Source: Bacillus marasmi (lineage in GTDB: Bacteria > Bacillota > Bacilli > Bacillales > Cytobacillaceae). Taken from it: a stretch of 64,000 bases of DNA. The stretch is taken from contig NZ_LR656168.1 in NCBI RefSeq assembly GCF_902168435.1, forward strand, positions 1-64,000, written 5' to 3'. This document shows positions 44,198 to 52,600 of this stretch, in pieces (within the stretch, counting starts at the first letter, position 1; each line of letters starts with the position of its first letter). The notes beneath the pieces are model-generated. The model ran no database searches. It was not told the DNA's origin and worked only from the letters and a program-made list of their open reading frames with translations. Position numbers and translations under genes: made by a program.

Positions 44198-44680
44198 TTA
44201 ATTTTCAAAGAAATGTATTCGACCTTCATTTAAACTCCTTGGTACATCAATAATCCGCTGATTACTGCTGCCTTTATACAGCAAACTTAAATCGCGCTTT
44301 GACATCTCAAACGGCCCATCCACCAACACATCAATCTGCTCTAAAAGGAGGCGATGATGAGGATTAGCAAGGAGGTCCTCGAACAGATAACCTGTATAGC
44401 ACCAAATATTTTTCCCGGAGATTTTCAACTTTTTCGCTAATTCACTAACGTCTTGACTTTGGAAAAATGGGTCACCGCCACTTAACGTAACTTGGGTAAG
44501 CTCATTTTCGATAAGCTCTGCGACAATTTCATCCCGTGACATGTCAGTCCCATTGTCGATATTCCAGCTTTGCGGATTGTGGCAGCCATGGCAGCGGTGT
44601 GGACAGCCAGCAAAAAATACCACGCTTCTAAAACCTGGCCCGTCAACAATGCTGTCATGTAGTATATTGATAACCTTCAT
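44198..44680 (-). CDS. nrdG: Anaerobic ribonucleotide reductase-activating protein
   Basis: This 160-aa radical-SAM protein has the cluster motif CX3CX2C as CPHRCHGC (about 26-33), preceded by DGPGFRSVVFFAGC, and GGDPFF as the SAM-contact glycine motif. It makes the glycyl radical on NrdD. The start is ATG 44,680 behind AAGGTGG; the upstream start would add a non-conserved tail. It follows nrdD by about 60 bp on the same strand. Confidence 0.9.
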   Translation of the reverse strand: MKVINILHDSIVDGPGFRSVVFFAGCPHRCHGCHNPQSWNIDNGTDMSRDEIVAELIENELTQVTLSGGDPFFQSQDVSELAKKLKISGKNIWCYTGYLFEDLLANPHHRLLLEQIDVLVDGPFEMSKRDLSLLYKGSSNQRIIDVPRSLNEGRIHFFEN

Positions 44681-44743
44681 GAAACCACCTTCTGACTGTG
44701 TTGGAAAAAGTGTTGGCCGCACTCGACCAACACTTAATGAAAA

Positions 44744-46597
44744 TTAATGATGATGAATCCGATCCCGTTCTTCGCTTCGTTTACTATTATTCCATTTTTC
44801 TAAGCTTCCTACTAAGTATCCGGTAATACGACGAATCCGTTCGATTTTTGATTCATCATGATTCCCGCATTTTGGGCATTCGTTTTCGATAATGCCTTTA
44901 TGGTTGCAGTCAAGGCATCTGTCAACTGGATGGTTGATACTGCCATAACCAACCCCGTATTTATGCATTGCCCGTACGATAGTATCTAGGGCATCGATGT
45001 TCTTGCTAGAATCTCCATCTAGTTCGATGTAAGTGATATGGCCAGCATTCGTCAATTCATGGTACGGCGCTTCAATCTTTATTTTTTCAATGGCCTTGAT
45101 TGGATAATAAACTGGGATATGAAAACTATTTGTAAAATAGTCACGATCCGTAACGCCAGGAATGAGGCCGTGTTTTTCCTTCGCTTTTTTCAATGCTTTC
45201 CCAGCAAATGACTCTGCCGGAGTCGCAAGCAGCGTGTAATTCAAGCCGTATTCCTCTGTCGCCGAATCCATTTTACCACGCATATATTTAATAATGTCAT
45301 AGCCTAATTGAGCAGATTCTTCACTCTCGCCATGGTGCTTACCTGTCAGCTGCACTAGTGCTTCAGCCAAACCGACAAAGCCAATTGACAAAGTTCCCTG
45401 TTTTAAGATTTCAGTCAGCTTCTGGTGTGGATGCAGCATTTCACCATTCCACCATATACCTTGTCCATAAAGAAATTTAAAATGAGCAGCGGATTTCTGC
45501 GCTTGATACAAATAACGCTCATAAAGCTGCTTCGTTGTTAAGTTAATGTAATGATCCAACTTGCCAAAGAAATCCATCACACCATCTGATTCAATCGCAA
45601 GTAGCGGCAGATTGATGGTTGAGAACGATAGATTACCACGGCCATGTGGAGTCTCCTTGCCGTTGATGTTGGAAATAGTGCGCGTTCGGCACCCCATCGT
45701 GGCGACTTCGCTTTGCGGCGTGCCATCATAATATTTTAAGTTAAACGGTGCATCCAAGAACACATAGTTGGGGAATAGCCGTTTTGATGTTGTTTCTAAT
45801 GACAATCTATAAAGATCATAGTTCGGGTCACCTTCGTTAAAATTAACACCCGCTTTCACCTTAAAGACGATAATTGGGAATATTGGCGTCTCGCCGCCAC
45901 CCAAACCACCTTGTGTCGCCAAAAGTAGATTCTTTGTTACCATTCGGCCTTCTTTTGAAGTATCCGTACCTAAATTAATGGAAATAAATGGAACCTGGCC
46001 ACCACCCCGCGAATGCATTGAATTGGAGTTATGGATGAACGCTTCACACGATTGGAAAACCTCTTGGTCCGTTAACTCCCAAGCTTTCGCTTCGATGACG
46101 CTTTCTTCCATTTCTCCTACCATCAATTCCTTAATCATCTTTTTCTTTTTTTCAAACGTCATTCTTACATAAGGGGCCAAATCATAATCGAAAGTAGGAA
46201 TCGATTGTCCACCATGCTGGTTGTTTTGATTAGCCTGAAAAATAATGCTTGTTAACGCTAAGGCACTCGTAATGCTTCTAGGTTCACGCATATGACCATG
46301 TCCAGTGTTAAAACCGCCTGTTAAAACCTTTGCCAGCGGGATTTGACTACACGTCGTAGTGCCACTTGCGTAGAAATCGAGATCATGAATATGAATATAT
46401 CCTTCTTGATAAGCTTGCTTAACATCTTCATCTAAAAGATGATCAATTACAAATGATTTTGCTGAAGATGAAGCGAATAGCATCATCATCCCCATTGGCG
46501 ATAATCCATCAACATTGGCATTTTCCTGCACCAAATCTTTATTACTACTGTTAACTATCTCTCTAAACTCTTCATACAGTTTGGATTTCATGTACAT
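44744..46597 (-). CDS. nrdD: Anaerobic ribonucleoside-triphosphate reductase, short form
   Basis: The 617-aa class III reductase has a glycyl radical loop near the C-terminus, RRITGYLVGSLEKWN, and zinc-ribbon cysteines CLDCNHKG ... CPKCG just before it. The catalytic core includes HDLDFYASGTTTCSQIPL and SIGFVGLAEALVQLTG. It reduces ribonucleotides to deoxyribonucleotides without oxygen. The usual N-terminal ATP-cone of about 90 residues is missing: the protein begins at the core, so allosteric activity control is probably absent. AGAGGGG precedes the start (ATG 46,597 or 46,591). It forms an operon with nrdG. Confidence 0.92.
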   Translation of the reverse strand: MYMKSKLYEEFREIVNSSNKDLVQENANVDGLSPMGMMMLFASSSAKSFVIDHLLDEDVKQAYQEGYIHIHDLDFYASGTTTCSQIPLAKVLTGGFNTGHGHMREPRSITSALALTSIIFQANQNNQHGGQSIPTFDYDLAPYVRMTFEKKKKMIKELMVGEMEESVIEAKAWELTDQEVFQSCEAFIHNSNSMHSRGGGQVPFISINLGTDTSKEGRMVTKNLLLATQGGLGGGETPIFPIIVFKVKAGVNFNEGDPNYDLYRLSLETTSKRLFPNYVFLDAPFNLKYYDGTPQSEVATMGCRTRTISNINGKETPHGRGNLSFSTINLPLLAIESDGVMDFFGKLDHYINLTTKQLYERYLYQAQKSAAHFKFLYGQGIWWNGEMLHPHQKLTEILKQGTLSIGFVGLAEALVQLTGKHHGESEESAQLGYDIIKYMRGKMDSATEEYGLNYTLLATPAESFAGKALKKAKEKHGLIPGVTDRDYFTNSFHIPVYYPIKAIEKIKIEAPYHELTNAGHITYIELDGDSSKNIDALDTIVRAMHKYGVGYGSINHPVDRCLDCNHKGIIENECPKCGNHDESKIERIRRITGYLVGSLEKWNNSKRSEERDRIHHH

Positions 46598-46644
46598 TGC
46601 CCCTCTTGGAAATAACTATATTTAGTAGCCCGAGAATTATGTTA

Positions 46645-46660
46645 TCACAACATGTGGTGT
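46645..46660 (-). promoter_or_regulatory. Weak NrdR-box candidate upstream of nrdD
   Basis: TCACAACATGTGGTGT matches 12 of 16 positions of the NrdR box consensus (acaCwAtATaTwGtgt). Only one box is seen, whereas NrdR usually needs two, so this is tentative. Confidence 0.3.
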
Positions 46661-46891
46661 TCATTTGTGAAAAAATCGTTTAGTTTTTGTGACATTTTGG
46701 AAATCCCTCCAATATTTTTTTGAAAATATATTGATTTTACTAATAACAACATTTGCGTATTTATTTCTATCTCTATAATGTTTTTTGCCCTTTGTTACCG
46801 ATTCCTAGCTCTCCCCTGAAGAAGTCATGGAAAAACTTAATAGTTGAAGCATTTTCTTATTTTTTATAAAATAAGGCTTAATTGTATAACG

Positions 46892-46992
46892 AATAGGTTT
46901 TCTAGGGTTCCGCAAGCACCAGTGTTGCTTGGTCTGGTCCGAGAGAAAACGCACAGCACGCAGCTGTGACACGGAAGGATAAAAGCCTGGGA
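46892..46992 (+). promoter_or_regulatory. Guanidine-I (ykkC) riboswitch
   Basis: The leader contains CTAGGGTTCCGC, CTGGTCCGAGAGAAAAC, and GACACGGAAGGATAAAAGCC, the conserved ykkC class I elements, in the right order and spacing. The 3' end overlaps the 5' arm of a terminator at 46,983. It precedes two SMR genes. Confidence 0.93.
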
Positions 46993-47025
46993 GATACTAT
47001 TATTAGTGTTTCCCAGGCTTTTTTT
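46983..47025 (+). terminator. Terminator of the guanidine riboswitch
   Basis: AAGCCTGGGA (46,983-46,992) pairs with TCCCAGGCTT (47,011-47,020), followed by a T run. Guanidine binding should prevent its formation. Confidence 0.85.
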
Positions 47026-47058
47026 GGTTATTTTATATTGGAGATGGAGTGAACAAAC

Positions 47059-47406
47059 TTGAACACAGAATGGATTAAAGTATATATTGCGGCTGTATTT
47101 GAGGTCATCTGGGTATCGGGTTTAAAGCATGCAGATGATCCATTGACTTGGTTCGTTACGATTATTGCTATTGCTATTAGCTTCTACGGTTTTATTTCTG
47201 CTGGAAAAAAACTACCGATGGGGACAGTTTATGCGGTATTCGTAGGACTTGGCACAGCGGGAACAGTAATTGCCGAAATCATCTTTTTTAGTGAGCCGAT
47301 TAAAGTATCCAAATTGCTATTTATTTTGCTTCTATTAATCGGAGTTATTGGGCTGAAGTTTGTGACGGAAGAGCCTAATGCTGAAACGGAAGGGGCTGAG
47401 TTATAA
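47059..47406 (+). CDS. ykkC: SMR family guanidinium exporter subunit (YkkC-like)
   Basis: The 115-aa protein has four membrane segments, with membrane-embedded Glu in AVFEVIWVSGLKHAD (about residue 14) and the SMR motif KKLPMGTVYAVFVGLGTAGTVIAEI. It starts at TTG 47,059 behind TGGAGTG. Together with the next gene (TAATG overlap) it forms a heterodimeric SMR pump; the guanidine riboswitch in front indicates guanidinium as substrate (Gdx type). Confidence 0.88.
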   Translation: MNTEWIKVYIAAVFEVIWVSGLKHADDPLTWFVTIIAIAISFYGFISAGKKLPMGTVYAVFVGLGTAGTVIAEIIFFSEPIKVSKLLFILLLLIGVIGLKFVTEEPNAETEGAEL

Positions 47407-47720
47407 TGGCTTGGTTTGCGTTAATTTTAGCCGGCTTCGGTGAGGTTTTTGGAGTTGCGATGATTAGTAAATACCATCAAGAGAAAAAATGGTATTTTAT
47501 GACTTTACTGGTAATTGGCTTTGGTATGAGCTTTCTCTTATTGTCATATGCGATGCAGTTTATTGCGATGGGGACCGCTTATGCGATTTGGACCGGGATT
47601 GGCGCCTCCGGAGGAGCGATTATCGGTATGCTCTTCTTCAAAGAATCTAAAGACTGGCGCAGAATTCTCTTCATCACCCTCATCATCGCCTCCGTCATCG
47701 GCCTAAAACTCACATCATAA
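47406..47720 (+). CDS. ykkD: SMR family guanidinium exporter subunit (YkkD-like)
   Basis: The 104-aa protein has four membrane segments, with Glu in AGFGEVFGVAMISKY (about residue 13) and MGTAYAIWTGIGASGGAIIGMLFFKE. Its ATG overlaps the stop of the first subunit, which couples their translation for equal amounts. Confidence 0.88.
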   Translation: MAWFALILAGFGEVFGVAMISKYHQEKKWYFMTLLVIGFGMSFLLLSYAMQFIAMGTAYAIWTGIGASGGAIIGMLFFKESKDWRRILFITLIIASVIGLKLTS

Positions 47721-47726
47721 CTTCTC

Positions 47727-47769
47727 CGCTTTAAAGTGGCGGGGGACAGTCCCCCGGCACTTTAAAGCG
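47727..47769. repeat. GGGGGAC palindrome, copy G
   Basis: 21-bp arms centred on A 47,748, CGCTTTAAAGTGGC plus core, one G-G mismatch. It lies just after the SMR pair. Confidence 0.85.
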
Positions 47770-47959
47770 ATGGTGTTGGTTTTGATTTGGTGACGAAGTT
47801 GTGAACTTTATGCGTTTTATGGTATTTTTCATGCCTATTAGCTTTTCAGCGAGAAAAAATGATGTCTCTTTTCTCAAAAATCAATTTATAGAGACCTTTT
47901 TATTAAATATCTATAAGATATTTGCTTTTTTTTAGAAAAGAAAAATCGAACACAATATT

Positions 47960-48131
47960 TATGCTCGACTTTTAAGAAAATATGCTCGGCTTTTGAAAAA
48001 ATATGCTCGGCTTTTCGGAAAATATGCTCGAAATTAAAAATATATGCTCAACTTGAAATTTTGAATGCTTAGCTTCCTAGCTATTTGCTCGCAAAGTCTT
48101 CTATTTGCTCAGCTTATTCGTTTTATGCTCC
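47960..48131. repeat. Array of nine TGCTC motifs spaced 20-21 bp
   Basis: TGCTC (once TGCTT) begins at 47,962, 47,983, 48,004, 48,025, 48,045, 48,066, 48,086, 48,106 and 48,126. The first four units are near-identical (TATGCTCGRCTTTT followed by GAAAA); later units keep only the motif. No open frame is present. The remainder of the gap 47,770-48,222 holds nothing else except the A/T-rich pentamer run 48,187-48,221 (AAACT/AAATT units). Confidence 0.8.
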
Positions 48132-48222
48132 ACATGAACTCCCCTGAACTGCACACCACTGCCATGACCAAGCCCTATGCGTAGCACTAAACTAAATTAA
48201 ATTAAACTAAACTAAACCAATT

Positions 48223-49473
48223 TCATTCTGCTTCTATACTTGGAAATTGGAGAGTAAAGGTCGTGCCTTTGCCTTGTTCGCTCTCGATTCTGATTTTCCC
48301 TTTCATTGCTTGGACGAGCTGAAAGGAAATAGTGAGCCCGACGCCAGTTCCCTTTTCTTTTGTTGTATAAAAGGGGGTTCCAAGCTTTTTCAACTGATTT
48401 CTTGTCATTCCTTTACCGCTATCTATGATTTTAATTTTAATCTCTCGGTTAGATTCATACGTTTTCACCTTTAAAGTTCCACCGATATCCATCGATTCAA
48501 TCCCATTTTTGATGATATTCACTAGTACCTGTTTAATTTCGTTTTTATTACCCTTAATAAACAAGTCATCCTCAATTTCTGTTTCAATTTTAATATTTTG
48601 GATGTTTGAATAAGACGTCATCAACTCAATGGTTTTCTTTACTTCATCAGATACGTTGATTGGACTAAATTCATCGGTATTTGGTCTCGCTAATGACAAG
48701 TAATCATTAATAATGGATTGGGCATGATCTAATTCATTAATGGCAATATCTATGTAATTTCTATGCTGTGAATCCAAATTTTTATCATCAACCATTAATT
48801 GCAGAAAGCCACGGACCGATGTCATTGGGTTCCTTACCTCGTGAGCAACTGATGCAGCCAGTTGACTAATAACATTCAATTTTTCGGCTTGCTGTAACTC
48901 CTCACGCAGTATTAACCTTTGATCGACATTCTGAATGATTATCATGACAACAATTAAACAAATCCATGTAATAACATAAAACACGAGCATGAACCAAATT
49001 TGCTTACCTTCATTTTGAGCCATTAACGCCAAAATCACGATCACCGTATTCGCCCAAAATACTAGACTTGCAAATATTAGCTTTTGGTTTTTTTGTAAAC
49101 CGGATATTTTCTTGGCTGATAATATTAGAATAATACCTGTAATAGTATAATTTATTAAAATAACATAAAATCCATCGCCACCAATGATATATCTAAAAAT
49201 CAGCAGAGCAACTGTAATAATGACTCCAGGGAAGGTGCCACCATATAGGAAGGCTATTATGAATGGAATAATTCTAAAATCGTAAATATACCCTGTTGAA
49301 AACTGAATCGGTGAGGACATAGCCAGACTTAAGATGACCAGCATAATGATGGTCAATTTTGATAAAGGCTTCCGTCGCTCGCTATTTTTCTCGTTGAAAA
49401 ATAGGTGGTAAACCAATATAGGGAAAAGTACGATTAGTACTTGATATAAAACTAGCTCAGCATGAAAAAACAT
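48223..49473 (-). CDS. KinB-like membrane sensor histidine kinase
   Basis: The 416-aa protein has about six membrane segments in the first 195 residues, of the 5TM-LYT type (FPGVIITVALLIFRYIIGGDG). The H-box is LAASVAHEVRNPMTSVRGFLQLM (His about 211), followed by an HATPase_c domain with N-box NIIKNGIESM, G1 DSGKGM and G2 GTGVGLTIS. Size and topology fit sporulation kinase KinB and relatives, which feed the Spo0A phosphorelay; no response regulator is adjacent, as expected for such kinases. The start at ATG 49,473 is set by GGAGG ten bases upstream. Confidence 0.8.
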   Translation of the reverse strand: MFFHAELVLYQVLIVLFPILVYHLFFNEKNSERRKPLSKLTIIMLVILSLAMSSPIQFSTGYIYDFRIIPFIIAFLYGGTFPGVIITVALLIFRYIIGGDGFYVILINYTITGIILILSAKKISGLQKNQKLIFASLVFWANTVIVILALMAQNEGKQIWFMLVFYVITWICLIVVMIIIQNVDQRLILREELQQAEKLNVISQLAASVAHEVRNPMTSVRGFLQLMVDDKNLDSQHRNYIDIAINELDHAQSIINDYLSLARPNTDEFSPINVSDEVKKTIELMTSYSNIQNIKIETEIEDDLFIKGNKNEIKQVLVNIIKNGIESMDIGGTLKVKTYESNREIKIKIIDSGKGMTRNQLKKLGTPFYTTKEKGTGVGLTISFQLVQAMKGKIRIESEQGKGTTFTLQFPSIEAE

Positions 49474-49583
49474 TCTAATAAATCCTCCGAACATAATTGC
49501 TACGATTTCCACTTTGATATTATATTACATATCATAAAACTATTCTCTATATTCTAAAAATTATTAGCCCCAAAATAATAAGA

Positions 49584-49624
49584 CAAAAAGCGCCACGTTC
49601 CAACAATAATTGAAACATGACGCC
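49584..49624 (-). terminator. Terminator of the glucan synthase gene
   Basis: On the minus strand GCGTCATGTTTC (49,623-49,612) pairs with GGAACGTGGCGC (49,601-49,590) with a few G-U pairs, followed by TTTTTG. Confidence 0.75.
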
Positions 49625-49633
49625 CTGAAAACC

Positions 49634-52600
49634 CTATAATATTAACTCTACTTTATACGCTTTCCCATCATCTTTAAGCTCAATATACGCCTTCGATTCA
49701 TCATTTGCTAAACTGATTTTCTCACCATTAACAGTTAATGAACGCTCCCTATTTCCTTCGTTTTTCACATTAATCATATAACGTGTATTGCCAAATCGAT
49801 AGGAAAGCGAAAAGCCTGGCCACTCCTGCGGAATACATGGATTAATATATAGCTTATCACCACGACGACGAATTCCAAGAATCCATTCCACTCCTGCTTG
49901 ATAGAGCCAACCAGATGCCCCAGTATACCAGGTCCAACCTGCATGCCCTTCATTTGGTGCTGCTGTATAGACGTCAGCTGCAACAGCATAAGGTTCACCT
50001 GTATAGGTCATCACCTCTCGGTCGGTCCGTGTATGCGTCATCGGATTTAGCATTGAAAACATCTCATGGGCCTTTTCGCCTTCATTTAGTAGGCACCAGG
50101 CCACAATACTCCAAATAACACCATGGGTATATTGAGCGCCATTTTCCCGCAAACCAGGAGGATAGCCTTGAATATAACCTGGGCTTGGTTCTGAACGATC
50201 AAATGCTGGTGTTAGCAGTTTTACAACACCAAGGTTCCGTTCAACCAGCTCACGGTCAAATGAATTCATGGCCTGAACAGCTCTTTCCTTCGGTGCCCCT
50301 CCAGAAATGACTGACCACGATTGGGCAATTGCATCAATACGACATTCTTCGTTTCCGATGGACCCAAGCCAATTACCTCCATCATGAAATGCTCTTCGAT
50401 ACCAATGACCATCCCATCCATGTTCATTTAAAGCTTCAATTAATTCATGTCGAGATTTAATAAAGCTTTCAGCTCTGTCTACATCACCCTGGTTTTTGCA
50501 TATCTCAGTAAACCTACTTAATACATCGCAAATAAACCAACCGAGCCATACGCTTTCACCGCGACCCTTCACACCAACTTGATTCATTCCATCGTTCCAG
50601 TCACCAACACCAATTAGTGGTAGACCGTGCTCACCAATTCTACTCAATGCCTTATCAATCGCACGCAAGCAATGCTCGTAAACTGATCCAGTTTCAGATG
50701 ATATCACCGTCGGCTCATAGCGTTCATGTTCATGCTCCTTAAGTGGTTCACTAACAAGAAAAGGTGCCATTTCCGACAATATCGTATTATCACCTGTGTG
50801 TTCAATATATCGCGACACTGCATAAGGCATCCAAAGCAAATCATCTGAGAAGGTGGTTCGGATCCCACGTTCCGTTTCTTCGTGCCACCAATGCTGAACA
50901 TCGCCTTCAATATATTGATGAGAGGCATGGAGAATTATTTGCTCCCTTGTTCGCTCAGGCATTGTGTGAAGTACCGCCAAGGAATCCTGTAATTGATCTC
51001 TGAAGCCAAATGCACCACCAGCTTGGAAGAAAGCAGTTCTAGCCCACATTCTGCACGCCAATGACTGGTATAACAACCAACCATTAAGCAGAAAATCCGT
51101 CTCCTGTGATGGTGTAGATACTTGGATTTGTCCCAAGTGATGCTCCCAAAATTGATGAACCTCTTCCATTGCTTGTTCGCAAACGGTTGGCTGTTTATAT
51201 TTTCTAACCAAGCTTAAAACCTCACCCTGAGAATCCTCACAGCCTAATAACACATAGATAGTTTGTTGCTGATTAGGTTTTAGCTCTATTTTCGTTTGAA
51301 CAACCCCACAAGGATCATAATGAGGACCAGTGCGTCCTGACAAGCCTAATCGTCCAAGTGCAGCTGGATGCTCCATCGTCCCATTTCTCCCGACAAACTC
51401 TTCACGGTCAGCAGTCCAGCTTAATTCAGCTGCTGAACCCCCTTCTGAAAATACACCTAGGAAAGCTATTGCATCTTTAAAAGTTTCTTGATAGTGATTT
51501 CGCGCTGTAATCACTTGCTCTTCATCTATCCAATCCGTGACAACATAAGGAGCAGTTGCTGACCGCTGAACTCCAAGGACCCATTCCGCATAATAAGTTA
51601 AGGAAACCTTTCTTTCCTCAGCAGAAGTATTTTGAAGGTTTATTTTAATTATCTTAACTGGATCCTCAACAGGCACATACACCGTCATATCATGTTTAAT
51701 GCCATTGTGCTCATGATTAAAACGAGTAAAGCCCTTACCATGCGTGATTTTATACGGCTCCTGTTTAATGGCTGTAGAAGGTGTTAGCGACCATATCTCC
51801 CCGCTTTGTTCATCCCTTAGATAGGTCGCTTCTCCAGGAGTGTCCAAAACCGGATCATTTGACCATGGTGTCAGCTTGCACTCACGGCTATTCCGCCACC
51901 AAGTGTAGCCTGTACCTAACTCAGAAATGATGCTACCAAACCGTTTATTTGCGAGCACATTTATCCATGGAGCCGGCAAATGATTACCATTTTTAATCAA
52001 GATTCGATATTCCTTGCCATCAGGTGAAAAACCACCCCAGCCATTAAAAAATAACCAGTCTTTCGTCTCATCCACCATTGTCTGGCTTGAAATTTGGTAG
52101 CTTTTTCGATCTGAAACACTAGGAATGAACGGTTCAGGCAACGGAAGATCAATTTCTTTCTTAGGTAAACGCATTTGGGCAGATATACTTGGTCCACCTG
52201 CACGGAATTCAAGACGAGCGACCGATCTTAATAGATTCTTATCCTCATCCGTTAAGCGATTCGCAGGGACTACGTATACTCCAGCCATTCCAGCACCAAA
52301 ACGGTCTACTCCATGCTCGGCAGCTTGCTGAAGTGCCTCCTGCAAATTCTGCTGATAGCCTTCTTCGGATTCATTTAAGAAAACTAGGTCAAACAACAGC
52401 CCCAGCCGCCTTAAATATTCGTGTCCAGTTAACATTTTCACTACAAACGGCATATGACTTCGATTCTCAATGGTTACTAAAATGATAGGGCGATCCCCCG
52501 AAACACCGAAGCTCCACAACCCAGATTGTCCCCGATTGTTTGCAAGTACGCTTTGTTGGCGCTCCTGTTTAAGCGGTGGAGTATACAAAACACGCCCTGC

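Noticed and set aside
47960-48131. CRISPR array as explanation for the periodic repeat.
   Set aside because: Units are 20-21 bp in total with no unique spacers and no cas genes nearby.
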